From Treponema sp. (lineage in GTDB: Bacteria; Spirochaetota; Spirochaetia; Treponematales; Breznakiellaceae): a stretch of DNA of 39,742 nucleotides. The translations under genes and the position numbers were made by a program. Under the pieces are notes generated by a model. The model saw only the letters and a program-made list of their open reading frames with translations, was not told where the DNA came from and ran no database searches. Of this stretch, positions 1-8,154 are shown in pieces. The stretch's first letter is position 1; each line of letters begins with the position of its first letter. The stretch covers positions 1 through 39,742 of the forward strand of contig JAISEB010000171.1 of the NCBI GenBank assembly GCA_031264395.1, given 5' to 3'.

Positions 1-756
1 TGGATGATTTCAAATTCTTTTAAAGGCCAGCGGGAGATTTTTAACAGTTTTTCGCTTGTTCCCCAGGCGTTTAATCTTGACAATTATATCCGGGGATGGA
101 AGTATAACGGTTCAATCTCATTCGGCGTGTTCTTTAAAAATTCATTTTTGTATACTTCTATCGCAACTCTTGGCGCGGTGCTGGCATCGGCGGCGGTTGC
201 CTATGGATTTGCCCGGATCCGTTTTTGGGGAAACCGGATTTTTTATTGTGTCATGTTTTTGACCCTCATGCTGCCCTACCAGGTTATCATGGTCCCCCAG
301 TTCATCATCTTTCAGAAGATCGGCTGGGTAAACACCTTTTTGCCGTTGATTGTTCCACAGTTTGGGGGACAGGCTTTTTTCATCTTTCTTATGGTTCAGT
401 TTATCCGGGGTATACCCAAAGAACTTGACCAGTCGGCAATGATAGACGGCTGTAACAAGTTTTCGATATTTATCCGTATTATTTTTCCGTTGATAACGCC
501 CGCCCTTATCACCTCCACTATTTTTAGTTTTTACTGGCGCTGGGATGATTTTCTTGGGCCTCTTTTATACTTGAACCGGCCCAGAAATTTTACCGTATCC
601 CTGGCATTGCGTATGTTCGCCGATCCCGCGACATCAACCGATTGGGGGGCGATATTCGCTATGGGAACCCTTTCGCTTGTTCCGGTATTTCTTATCTTTA
701 TTGTGTTTCAAAAGTACATTGTAGAAGGAATGGTAACTACCGGAATTAAAGGGTAA
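1..756 (+). CDS. Sugar ABC transporter permease (MalG-type), 5' end cut by window
   Basis: Inner-membrane subunit of a carbohydrate ABC importer of the MalG/UgpE family. The reading frame is open to the first base, so the true start lies upstream: the first in-frame ATG (position 4) gives 250 residues, whereas family members usually have about 275-300 and carry one more N-terminal membrane helix before the segment seen here. Visible are the family-typical N-terminal stretch with FNLDNY, several strongly hydrophobic segments, and the EAA loop that docks on the ATPase (about residues 140-165, with the core MIDGCNKF). The usual partners (binding protein and first permease) would lie to the left of the window. 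GH115 follows after about 90 bp, so imported xylan fragments are a plausible but unproven substrate. Family call is firm; substrate is inference. Confidence 0.9.
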   Translation, partial: WMISNSFKGQREIFNSFSLVPQAFNLDNYIRGWKYNGSISFGVFFKNSFLYTSIATLGAVLASAAVAYGFARIRFWGNRIFYCVMFLTLMLPYQVIMVPQFIIFQKIGWVNTFLPLIVPQFGGQAFFIFLMVQFIRGIPKELDQSAMIDGCNKFSIFIRIIFPLITPALITSTIFSFYWRWDDFLGPLLYLNRPRNFTVSLALRMFADPATSTDWGAIFAMGTLSLVPVFLIFIVFQKYIVEGMVTTGIKG

Positions 757-820
757 TACTACATCATGCTTGGGATAGTTAAAATCTAACGCGGCCATCT
801 CAAAATCTGGCATGATGTTT

Positions 821-826
821 TATAAT
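821..826 (+). promoter_or_regulatory. Possible -10 box upstream of GH115
   Basis: A perfect TATAAT stands 22 bases before the ATG at 848. I could not see a convincing -35 box at the usual spacing. If real, transcription would begin near 832-834, which excludes the upstream ATG at 812 as the start of GH115. Confidence 0.25.
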
Positions 827-847
827 AGCCGTAATAAAGAGATAATA

Positions 848-2941
848 ATGGAAACATGCTTTACCCTTGCCCTAAACACTTCTCTGTTGTTTGAAGGATG
901 GGATGGCAAACCGGTATTGAATGCCGTATCAATCTTAAAGCGGGATATGGCAAAAACGCTTGAAATGACGAAGGCTGAGGCCGGCCAAATATTTATCGCT
1001 CCTCCTGATGGTGCAATTTCCGAAGAGAGCTGGATCATAGAAGTTGCGCCAAACAAGATGACCGTGCGTACCGGCGGCAGTCTGGGCTGTGTGTACGCCC
1101 TGCTTTATATCAGCGAACAATTTTTGGGCGTTACCCCCTTCTGGTTTTGGAACGACCAACGTTTTATCAAAAGGCCTTCCGTGCCGGTTCCCACGGGTCT
1201 TTACCGTTCGCCGCGATATGCCGTCCGTTTTCGGGGATGGTTTGTCAACGATGAGGTGCTTATCGAGAATTGGGCCGCCGGACCGGCAAATACTGAACAT
1301 TGGCTGATGGTCTTTGAGGCGCTTTTACGCTGCGGCGGTAATATGGTAATACCTGGTACTGATACAAACAGCCGGAAATACCGCCAATTAGCGGCGGATA
1401 TGGGGCTATGGATTACCCATCACCACGCCGAGCCCTTGGGCGCGGAAATGTTCTCCCGGGTTTACCTTGATAAAACTCCATCATACTCCGTCAACGGCCA
1501 TTTATTTGAGGAACTTTGGGAGCAGGAGGTCAAAGAACAAAAAGAGCGCCGGGTACTATGGGGCCTGGGTTTCCGTGGGCAGGGGGATCGTCCCTTTTGG
1601 GCGGACGATCCGGACAGTGATACGGCGGAACGGCGGGGAAACCTTATAAGTGATGCCATTAACCGGCAATACCATATACTAACGTCTCATATCGAAAATC
1701 TGGTATGCTGTATTAACCTGTATGGCGAAATTGCCGAACTTTACCGGGCCGGAACTTTGAGTCTGCCGCCGGGAATAATCAAGGTCTGGGCCGATAATGG
1801 ATATGGGCGTATGGTGTCCCGAAGGCAGGGGGCGCATAACCCGCGTATTCATGCGCTGCCCTCCGCCGAAGATTCAAAGCCTCATGGTATTTATTATCAC
1901 TGTTCGTTCCATGATCTACAGGCTTCCAATCATCTTACCATGTCTCCCAATTCGGCGGAGTTTTTGGCGGCTGAACTGGAAAAATCCCTGGATGCCGGGG
2001 CCGGGGAATACTGGATCATTAACAGCGGAAGCGTAAAGCCCCATGTCCATACCCTGGATCTGGTAAGCGAACTGTGGCGGACCGGCCATGTAGATGTTAC
2101 CGCTTGGCGTTTGCGCTATGCCAAAACGTATTTTGGTGAACAAAAGGCCGAAGCTATTGCCGGCCTCTTTGCCGAATATGCCGTTAGTACGGCGAAGTAC
2201 GGCCCCAACGAAGATGACCGCGCCGGTGAGCAAATTTGGCACCATCCGGTACGGGAACTTCTTTGCCGGTGGGTCACCGGGGATACAGAGCACTGTGTAA
2301 ACAGCCTATGCTGGCTTACCGGAAACTTAAGCTTTCCCGATCAGGTTCAAAAGCTGGAAGCGATCTGTCGTGAAAGCCTTCCCCGCTGGGAGGCTTTTTG
2401 TGCGCAATGCGCCGCCCTGCTGCCTACCCTGGATGAACACGGACGCCGTCTTTTTAATGATAGTCTCTATTTGCAGGGAAGGCTCCAGCGGGATGGTGCG
2501 GCGGGGGCCTTGGCCTTCTGTGAAAGTTTTTATGCCTGGAATGACGGTGATATTGTTCGGGCTTTCGTGCTGGCGGAAAAATCCCGCTCCTGTTATGACA
2601 GAAGTGTCGGGACTTTGGCTGAAGCCGAACATGACGGATGGGTTGGATACTACCGGGGGGACTGCCTTACGGATGTCCGCCTTACCGCATCCTGCATGGA
2701 GGCGCTTGTTTCATATCTTCGCATCACCGGTGACGGCCCTGATTTCCACCGCTGGGAGCGGAATTTTCTTAAGCCTGCGGAGGAACGAAAGGTTATGCTC
2801 CTGAGCAGCAAGCAGCGGGCCATGGGCGACAGCAAATTGGCGGAAGCCCTTGGGCCGGCGCTGAATGTTAGCACTGAAAAAAATGTGGGACACCCAATAG
2901 GAATATCGAACAAGCCAATTGACATAACGGAGGATATATAA
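848..2941 (+). CDS. Glycoside hydrolase family 115, probable xylan alpha-1,2-glucuronidase
   Basis: GH115 enzymes remove 4-O-methyl-glucuronic acid side chains from xylan. Family signatures seen: RGWFVNDE near residue 130, THHHAEPLGA (about 190-199), WGLGFRGQGDRPFW (from 238), and farther on the segments HCSFHDLQASN and EYWIINSGSVKPH that line the GH115 active-site cleft. The ATG at 848 is preferred because AAAGAG lies just upstream and a TATAAT at 821 would place the transcript start after the alternative ATG at 812 (which would add 12 residues). At about 697 residues it is shorter than many GH115 proteins (roughly 850-1000), and no C-terminal accessory domain is apparent. No obvious signal peptide, so it probably acts in the cytoplasm on imported oligosaccharides, fitting the ABC permease upstream. 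The end of the gene carries the ribosome site of the broken gene that follows. Confidence 0.85.
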   Translation: METCFTLALNTSLLFEGWDGKPVLNAVSILKRDMAKTLEMTKAEAGQIFIAPPDGAISEESWIIEVAPNKMTVRTGGSLGCVYALLYISEQFLGVTPFWFWNDQRFIKRPSVPVPTGLYRSPRYAVRFRGWFVNDEVLIENWAAGPANTEHWLMVFEALLRCGGNMVIPGTDTNSRKYRQLAADMGLWITHHHAEPLGAEMFSRVYLDKTPSYSVNGHLFEELWEQEVKEQKERRVLWGLGFRGQGDRPFWADDPDSDTAERRGNLISDAINRQYHILTSHIENLVCCINLYGEIAELYRAGTLSLPPGIIKVWADNGYGRMVSRRQGAHNPRIHALPSAEDSKPHGIYYHCSFHDLQASNHLTMSPNSAEFLAAELEKSLDAGAGEYWIINSGSVKPHVHTLDLVSELWRTGHVDVTAWRLRYAKTYFGEQKAEAIAGLFAEYAVSTAKYGPNEDDRAGEQIWHHPVRELLCRWVTGDTEHCVNSLCWLTGNLSFPDQVQKLEAICRESLPRWEAFCAQCAALLPTLDEHGRRLFNDSLYLQGRLQRDGAAGALAFCESFYAWNDGDIVRAFVLAEKSRSCYDRSVGTLAEAEHDGWVGYYRGDCLTDVRLTASCMEALVSYLRITGDGPDFHRWERNFLKPAEERKVMLLSSKQRAMGDSKLAEALGPALNVSTEKNVGHPIGISNKPIDITEDI

Positions 2942-2943
2942 TC

Positions 2944-3048
2944 ATGAAACCTATACTTGTAATTCTTGCCGCCGGTATGGGAAGCCGTTACGGGGGCGTA
3001 AGCCCCTGTAGAAGGGGGAAGCATAAGGCTTGCCGCCAGTCTGTTTAA
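2944..3048 (+). pseudogene. N-terminal stump of a sugar-phosphate nucleotidyltransferase
   Basis: A 34-codon frame begins MKPILVILAAGMGSRYGG, the nucleotide-binding start (LAAGxGSR) of NTP_transferase proteins, and has a good GGAGG site placed inside the end of GH115. After residue 18 the similarity stops: the remaining residues are Cys/Arg/Lys-rich, resemble nothing in the family, and end at a TAA. A complete enzyme would have about 250-300 residues. No remainder of it is visible before the opposing regulator gene at 3190, so a deletion or rearrangement has removed most of the gene. It once probably formed an operon with GH115. I recall homologues with this start occurring beside APH-fold sugar kinases in other gut bacteria; one such kinase is at 22645. 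Confidence 0.7.
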
Positions 3049-3189
3049 GAGATTTATGGTAAACCGCTTTGCGGTTTACCTGTGCAAAAGTCCAAGGCCC
3101 CTACGAGGCCAATAATGCGGCAAGGCTGAAGCGTGAGGGTCGGCAACAAAATTACTACGGTTTTCCCCCCAAGGCGTGATACAAAAAAA
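3049..3189. other. Non-coding debris between truncated gene and regulator, with hairpin
   Basis: About 140 bases without a believable gene. A perfect hairpin with 10-bp arms GGTAAACCGC / GCGGTTTACC and a TTT loop occupies 3058-3080 and is not followed by a T-run. It is flanked by a wider inverted pair TTGCCGC (3030-3036) / GCGGCAA (3117-3123). This may be the scar of the event that truncated the nucleotidyltransferase, or a short palindromic repeat; I cannot assign it to a known element. Confidence 0.4.
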
Positions 3190-4077
3190 TTATGATGGGG
3201 GGGCACTAATTGCCTTGGAATAAAATGACTTTTCATCGCTACTGATAGATTTGACAAAGAAAGATGGCGCTACAGAACGGACCTTTTTATACAGGCGGGA
3301 AAAATATGAAACATCACAATAACCGACTTTTAACGCCGCTTCTTCGATAGAGATGAGCGGATCTGCGGTTACGATAGTTTCAAATCGTTCAATTTTTTTA
3401 ATTATACAAAGATGTTTGAAACTCATATGCAGTTTTTTATTAAGAGCGTTTAATATAGTTGATTGGCTGTAGCCTAAATGGGCTGCTACTTCCTGAAACG
3501 AAATAGGGGCTGAAATATGGTTTTCAATCCAGCGTAAAACCTCTGCGGTTATGTCTAACTGGCGTGTCCTGATATAACCCTTGGAAACGATATAATCACA
3601 AAGCATGGAAAAAAGATTAATCATATTTTCCATCGAAGCCTTATCAAAAAAAGGCTGTTCAGTAAAGGCGTTTTGCAAAACGGCCGGAGCAAACCCATTC
3701 TTTTCCCAGCCCTGAAGTATCACGAGGGGAATATTATCTTGGGTTCTGAATTGGCCTAACATGACATACCCTACGACTTCCTCATTGAGTTTGATGGGGA
3801 ACGCCGTATCTATGAGGCCGGCATGGCAGGTATAAACCAGGGGGGTCAAACTATTTTTAGAACGAAGACACATCTCATGATCCATCTGGATACAACGATG
3901 ATCGTAATGGAGTTTTTCCCTGACAAGTTTGCAATAACCGCACAGCGGATAGAATCCTATGGTCATATTTTTCTGTACATCCGCTGAGAAAATAGAGATG
4001 CATACTTTAAAGCAATAGGAAAAACTGGTTATCAGCTTCCTAACCTTTTCTTCAAAAAAGACATCTATCGCCTTCAT
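3190..4077 (-). CDS. PocR-domain AraC-family transcriptional regulator
   Basis: Ligand-sensing regulator of 295 residues. The N-terminal part (about 10-160) fits the PocR sensory domain: conserved cysteines at 46, 49, 62, 70 and 84, the segment TCHAGLIDTAFPI, and the GYVMLGQFR core. The C-terminal part (about 185-285) is an AraC double helix-turn-helix; the segments SFQEVAAHLGYSQSTI and SIEEAALKVGYCDVSYFSRL are the two recognition units. It is transcribed away from the GH42 gene, so control of that gene, or of the whole sugar locus, is the natural inference. Its base composition is clearly more AT-rich than the core genes to the right, which suggests acquisition. No strong ribosome site precedes the ATG. 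Regulator class is confident; the ligand is unknown. Confidence 0.88.
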   Translation of the reverse strand: MKAIDVFFEEKVRKLITSFSYCFKVCISIFSADVQKNMTIGFYPLCGYCKLVREKLHYDHRCIQMDHEMCLRSKNSLTPLVYTCHAGLIDTAFPIKLNEEVVGYVMLGQFRTQDNIPLVILQGWEKNGFAPAVLQNAFTEQPFFDKASMENMINLFSMLCDYIVSKGYIRTRQLDITAEVLRWIENHISAPISFQEVAAHLGYSQSTILNALNKKLHMSFKHLCIIKKIERFETIVTADPLISIEEAALKVGYCDVSYFSRLYKKVRSVAPSFFVKSISSDEKSFYSKAISAPPS

Positions 4078-4143
4078 GCTAGGGACGATACCATCTTTTC
4101 ACGTACAAGAACAGGGGAGCTAAGAGCAACAAAAACAAGAAAA

Positions 4144-4172
4144 TTACGGAAAAGTCCTACTATTCCGTGTAA
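4144..4172. promoter_or_regulatory. Imperfect inverted repeat, possible operator
   Basis: TTACGGAA at 4144-4151 faces TTCCGTGTAA at 4163-4172 across 11 bases in the divergent gap between the regulator and GH42. One arm has a 2-base insertion. AraC proteins more often bind direct repeats, so this is only a candidate. Confidence 0.25.
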
Positions 4173-4260
4173 ATAGTCATGGACTTGCATGGAAACAAAA
4201 CTTACCATAAAACGGATATTTATAAAAGGCAGCCTAAGCATACCTAAAGAGGAGTGCGCC

Positions 4261-6270
4261 ATGAGGTATCCGCCGATTGTAAAAAGTATTCCCCATATTC
4301 TGCATGGGGGCGATTATAACCCCGACCAATGGATCAGGTGGAAGGATACGATCTGGAAGGAGGACATGCGGCTCGCCAAACTGGCGGGAATCAATACCCT
4401 GACGCTGGGGATGTTCTCCTGGAGCGCCCTTGAACCGGAGGAAGGGCGATATAACTTTGACTGGCTTGATGAACTGATGGATATGATGGCCGAAAACGGC
4501 ATCGCCGCGGTCCTGGGTACGCCCTCCGGGGCCCGGCCCGCCTGGATGAGCAAGAAGTATCCCGAGGTGTTGCGGGTAAACGAGTCCCGCTTCCGGAACG
4601 TCCACGGGGAACGGCACAACCACTGCCTTTCCTCCCCGGTCTACCGGGAGAAGACGAGGGCTATTAACGAGCGTCTGGCGCGGCGTTACAAGGATCATCC
4701 CGCCCTGGCGGTTTGGCATGTCTCCAATGAATATTCCGGGGAATGTCACTGCCCCCTCTGCCAGGCAAAATTCCGCGTATACCTACAAACCAAGTACAAG
4801 ACCCTGGACGCCCTGAACGAAGCCTGGTGGACCGCCTTTTGGAGCGCCACGGTAAGCGATTGGGATCAAATTGAAAGCCCCGGCAGTCCCGGCAACGGAG
4901 GCCACAACGGCCTCAAGCTGGATTGGCGGCGTTTTACCACCGAGCAGTTTGTGGATTTTTACCTGAACGAAACGGCGCCCCTCAAGGAGATTACCCCGGA
5001 TATTCCCTGCACTACTAACCTTATGGCCGAGTATACGGGGATAGACTACACCCGCTTTGCCGAAGTCCTTGATGTGGCCGCCTGGGATTCCTACCCCCAG
5101 TGGACCAGCGCGGAGGGTAATGGAGAAATCGGGCTGCGCACCTCCTATTACCATGATCTGATGCGGGGCCTTAAACGAAAACCCTTCATGCTGCTGGAAT
5201 CCTGCCCCTCCGCCACGAACTGGCGTCCCGTAGCCAAGCTGCACCGGCCGGGAGTCCACAAGCTCCAGTCCCTCCAGGCCCTGGCCCACGGCGCGGATAC
5301 GGTTCAATACTTCCAGTTCCGCAAGAGCCGTGGGGGGCCGGAGCAGCACCACGGCGCGGTGGTCGATCACCGGGGCACCGAACATACGCGGGTTTTCCGT
5401 GAAGTCGCCGATCTGGGGGATTGTTTGAAGGGCCTTGACGATCTGGTGGGAACGGACACGCCGGCGGAAGCGGCGTTGATTCACGATTATCAGGTGCGCT
5501 GGGCACTGGAAGACGTGAGAGGTCTTTTGCAGGAAAGAACCGGCTACGGGGAAACGCTGATTGAGCATTACCGGACATTCTGGAAACGGGGCATTCCCCT
5601 GGATATTATCGACTCCCGGCAGAGTCTGGAAAAATACCGTCTGGTGATCGCCCCCATGCTGTACCTGCTGCGGGAAGGAACAGCCGAACGGATCGATGAG
5701 TTTGTCCAAAACGGCGGAATATTTGTTGCCACCTACGCTACCGGTTATGTGAACGAAAGCGCCCTTGCTTTTTTGGGCGGTTTCCCCGGCCCCCTTAAAA
5801 AAACGTTAGGCATCTGGTGCGAGGAAATTGACGCCCTGTACCCCGGAGAAACAAATTCCATTGAATGGGAAGGCAGGAGCTACCGGGCCTTTGATCTGTG
5901 CGAACTTGTCCATGGAGAAGGGGCGGAAGTTCTTGGCGTTTACGGCGGTGATTTTTATGCCGGAACTCCCGCGCTAACGGTACACCGCCGGGGAAAGGGG
6001 CGCTCTTACTTTATCGCGGCGCGGACCGGGGAAGATTTCCTTGATGATTTTTACCGCCGGCTTACAACGGAGGCGGGCATCCGGCCCCTGTTTGAGGAAT
6101 TGCCAGAAGGGGTCACGGTCCAGATCCGTAGTGACGGCAAAACGGATTTTGTCTTTCTTATGAATTTCACCAGCGGGAAAGCGCTTGTTCCGGCGGGGTC
6201 CGGCAGAACCGCAATCGGTCTTGAGCCCTTTGAGGTAAAGATCCTGCGTTCCAAAAAGAAAACATTGTGA
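4261..6270 (+). CDS. Beta-galactosidase, glycoside hydrolase family 42
   Basis: Retaining beta-galactosidase of 669 residues acting on galactosides, probably intracellular since no signal peptide is seen. The N-terminal TIM barrel opens with GGDYNPDQW and EDMRLAKLAGINTLTLG. The acid/base Glu is E157 in the motif SNEYSGECHCPLC, whose cysteines match the zinc cluster of many GH42 enzymes; the nucleophile is E313 in LLESCPSATNW. The barrel is followed by the trimerisation domain and a small C-terminal beta domain, the standard GH42 order and length. The frame extends upstream to 4189, but AAAGAGGAG at 4246-4254 fixes the start at 4261. Its stop overlaps the GTG of the MATE gene by four bases, so the two are probably co-translated. 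It is more GC-rich than its neighbours on both sides. Confidence 0.93.
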   Translation: MRYPPIVKSIPHILHGGDYNPDQWIRWKDTIWKEDMRLAKLAGINTLTLGMFSWSALEPEEGRYNFDWLDELMDMMAENGIAAVLGTPSGARPAWMSKKYPEVLRVNESRFRNVHGERHNHCLSSPVYREKTRAINERLARRYKDHPALAVWHVSNEYSGECHCPLCQAKFRVYLQTKYKTLDALNEAWWTAFWSATVSDWDQIESPGSPGNGGHNGLKLDWRRFTTEQFVDFYLNETAPLKEITPDIPCTTNLMAEYTGIDYTRFAEVLDVAAWDSYPQWTSAEGNGEIGLRTSYYHDLMRGLKRKPFMLLESCPSATNWRPVAKLHRPGVHKLQSLQALAHGADTVQYFQFRKSRGGPEQHHGAVVDHRGTEHTRVFREVADLGDCLKGLDDLVGTDTPAEAALIHDYQVRWALEDVRGLLQERTGYGETLIEHYRTFWKRGIPLDIIDSRQSLEKYRLVIAPMLYLLREGTAERIDEFVQNGGIFVATYATGYVNESALAFLGGFPGPLKKTLGIWCEEIDALYPGETNSIEWEGRSYRAFDLCELVHGEGAEVLGVYGGDFYAGTPALTVHRRGKGRSYFIAARTGEDFLDDFYRRLTTEAGIRPLFEELPEGVTVQIRSDGKTDFVFLMNFTSGKALVPAGSGRTAIGLEPFEVKILRSKKKTL

Positions 6271-7658
6271 ATAAAAATACAACGGAAAAAACGCTGTTAC
6301 AACTTTTTTTGCCTGTTTTTTTTGAATATACGCTGCTAATGGCGGTTGGCGTAGTAGATACCATTATGTTGTCAACCGTCAGCGACCAGGCGGTTGCAGC
6401 GTCGGGAACCGCAAATACCTATTTATATCTTGTTTCCATGATTTTTACCATAATGTCTACCGGCGCACTGGCGGTTATGACGCAGTATATCGGCGCAAAA
6501 CATCCGGAAGTTGCCGAGCGGGCCAAAACAATCGGCCTCTTGTTTAATTTCGGATGCGGCCTCCTCTTTAGCGTCTTGTTCGCGTTTGGTTCAAACACGA
6601 TACTGGTTTTTCTGAATACCTCACAGGCGATAACGGCCGACGCCGCGGTATACATGAGCATAGTCGGAGCCGCCCTGGTATTCTTGTCCATGACGAATAT
6701 ATATTCGTCGTATTTACGTTCATTCGGACATCCCAAACTTACCCTGATAGGATCGGCGGCCGCGAATATTGTTAACATTATTTTAAACGCGGCGTTTCTC
6801 GCGGCCGGCCTTGGCATTAAGGGCGTCGCGCTTGCGACCCTGACAGCGCGAATCGTAAATCTGGTATTGTCAATTATTTTCGCGGAACGGATTAAGCGTA
6901 AAAGAATTGAAAAACCTCTGGAAACCCGGCCGGGGTTTCCAGAGGTTCCCATGATTGGCAATACGAAGATATTCAGGCAAATATTGAAAATTGGTTTGCC
7001 GTCGGCGGTTGAAGTGATCGTGTTCAATTTGTCAATTTCATTTATGGTAAAATGTCTTAACCAGATGGACCCGGAGGGCATCGCTATAGGCGTATATTCA
7101 TATTGTAACCAGATATGCAATCTGATATATTGCGTGGCGGTAAGTTTAAGCCAGGCCAATGGAATCATTGTCGGCTGGCGGGTTGGCGAAGGCCGTTTTG
7201 AAGCCTGTTACCGTGAAACCATGAAAGCGGTTAAATACGGCATTGCGGTTACCGCGCTTGCTGCGGTGTTGTCTGCGTTTGCCGGGAAAACACTGCTTGG
7301 TATCTTGACGGACAATCAGCTTATTCTTGGCTTTGTTTCCATGATCATGATAATAAACATTGTCAAAGAAATTGGCCGGGCGGGCAACTACATTATATCA
7401 ATGGCGCTTAGAACATCGGGAGACGCCGCAATAACGGTGATTATGGGATTGGTGACAATGCCGCTGGGCGCGTTCCTGGGCAGTTATGTTTTGGGAATAA
7501 AATACGGCATGGGTGTATATGGCGCGTGGATTGGCATGACCTTGGACGAGGGCCTGCGTTGTTTATGGATGTATGCGCGGTTTCGTTCAAGAAAATGGAT
7601 GTCAAAAGTATTGGTACATGCACAAGAAGCCGATACTTACAATAGCGTTGTTCAATAA
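6267..7658 (+). CDS. MATE-family multidrug/solute efflux transporter
   Basis: Twelve-helix inner-membrane antiporter of the MATE class, 463 residues, normal length. Seen: N-terminal FFEYTLLMAVGVVDTIMLS, repeated hydrophobic helices, and the matching second half beginning IFRQILKIGLPSAVEV. The start is GTG at 6267, overlapping the GH42 stop (GTGA), which implies translational coupling. Two oddities. A perfect 15-bp inverted repeat (6913-6947) encodes part of the loop joining the two halves. The last residues (VVQ) and the stop codon lie inside a 42-bp interspersed repeat (7647-7688), so the original C-terminus may have been altered. Composition is AT-rich relative to the core genes. Placement with sugar hydrolases hints at export of a sugar-related or toxic compound, but the substrate cannot be read from sequence. 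Confidence 0.88.
   Translation: MNKNTTEKTLLQLFLPVFFEYTLLMAVGVVDTIMLSTVSDQAVAASGTANTYLYLVSMIFTIMSTGALAVMTQYIGAKHPEVAERAKTIGLLFNFGCGLLFSVLFAFGSNTILVFLNTSQAITADAAVYMSIVGAALVFLSMTNIYSSYLRSFGHPKLTLIGSAAANIVNIILNAAFLAAGLGIKGVALATLTARIVNLVLSIIFAERIKRKRIEKPLETRPGFPEVPMIGNTKIFRQILKIGLPSAVEVIVFNLSISFMVKCLNQMDPEGIAIGVYSYCNQICNLIYCVAVSLSQANGIIVGWRVGEGRFEACYRETMKAVKYGIAVTALAAVLSAFAGKTLLGILTDNQLILGFVSMIMIINIVKEIGRAGNYIISMALRTSGDAAITVIMGLVTMPLGAFLGSYVLGIKYGMGVYGAWIGMTLDEGLRCLWMYARFRSRKWMSKVLVHAQEADTYNSVVQ
6913..6947. repeat. Perfect 15-bp inverted repeat inside the MATE gene
   Basis: Arms 6913-6927 and 6933-6947 are exact reverse complements around a 5-base GC-rich loop. It lies within the cytoplasmic linker between the two MATE halves and reads in frame as KPLETRPGFPEVP. 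The arms are far longer than chance would give in coding DNA. Confidence 0.85.
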
Positions 7659-7688
7659 CTTGTGTCATTGAGCAACTTCCGCTTGAAT
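7647..7688. repeat. 42-bp interspersed hairpin repeat, copy 1
   Basis: Aligns without gaps to 30998-31039 with 33 of 42 bases identical; the first 13 bases (GTTGTTCAATAAC) are the same in both. Each copy can fold: GTTGTTCAATAA pairs with TCATTGAGCAAC here, allowing G-U pairs. The repeat supplies the MATE stop codon. It also holds TTGTGT (7660-7665) spaced 17 bases from TTGAAT (7683-7688), a promoter-like pair just before the cdd ribosome site. Confidence 0.7.
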
Positions 7689-7704
7689 CCGTACGGAGGT
7701 TTTC

Positions 7705-8124
7705 ATGAATGTGTATACCATGGAAGAACTGTTCAAAAAGGCCGGGGAAGCCGCCCGCGCCGCCTACGCGCCCTATTCGAAATTCAGGGTGGGAGCGGCG
7801 CTGGCCTGTGAGGACGGGACGATCTTTTCAGGCTGTAATGTTGAAAACCGTTCCTTCGGGCTTACGATCTGTGCCGAACGGAACGCCGTCTTTCAGGCCG
7901 TCGCCGCGGGGAGGCGCCGTTTTGCCGCCCTTGCCATAGCCACGCCCGATTCGGCTGAACCGGTCGGGCCCTGCGGCGCCTGCCGCCAGGTGTTAAGCGA
8001 GTTCATGGCGGAAGACGCCCCGGTCCGTTTCGGGGGCTCGGGGCCCCGGCGGGTTGACGCAACTATTGGGGAACTCTTGCCCCATGATTCACTTCACGAT
8101 CTTGCGGATTCTGCCTCCCATTGA
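7705..8124 (+). CDS. cdd: Cytidine deaminase
   Basis: Hydrolytic deamination of cytidine and deoxycytidine to uridine forms, in pyrimidine salvage in the cytoplasm. The 139-residue length is that of the small homotetrameric class. Zinc ligands are C56 in TICAERN and C90 and C93 in PCGACRQ; E58 is the proton-shuttling glutamate, and FSGCNVEN is the substrate-binding segment. An excellent ribosome site (GGAGG, 7695-7699) sets the ATG. The composition is GC-rich like the core genome, so the boundary with the AT-rich accessory region falls at the repeat just upstream. The next gene begins within about 30 bases. Confidence 0.95.
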   Translation: MNVYTMEELFKKAGEAARAAYAPYSKFRVGAALACEDGTIFSGCNVENRSFGLTICAERNAVFQAVAAGRRRFAALAIATPDSAEPVGPCGACRQVLSEFMAEDAPVRFGGSGPRRVDATIGELLPHDSLHDLADSASH

Positions 8125-8140
8125 CATATTTTGACATTTT
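8121..8140 (+). promoter_or_regulatory. Tandem TTGACATWTT direct repeat
   Basis: Two copies of TTGACATWTT lie exactly 10 bases apart, one helical turn, overlapping the cdd stop codon and just before the HTH-PTS IIA gene. Either could be a -35 box (no strong -10 follows) or the pair could be an operator for the adjacent DNA-binding protein. Confidence 0.25.
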
Positions 8141-8154
8141 GTACATCATGCGGT

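Noticed and set aside
3058..3080. Rho-independent terminator for the GH115 transcript
   Set aside because: The hairpin is perfect but is followed by TGTGCAAAAG rather than a T-run.
3194..3203. G7 tract at the 3' end of the regulator gene as a phase-variation site
   Set aside because: Poly-G switching occurs in treponemes, but here slippage would change only the last few residues and no promoter is affected.
4189..4260. Upstream ATG of the GH42 gene
   Set aside because: A strong AAAGAGGAG site and the usual GH42 N-terminus place the start at 4261.
8131..8154. TTG start for the HTH-PTS IIA protein
   Set aside because: It would add eight residues with no family similarity, and the TTG lies within the tandem TTGACATWTT repeat; ATG-8155 fits the HTH domain better, though neither has a ribosome site.
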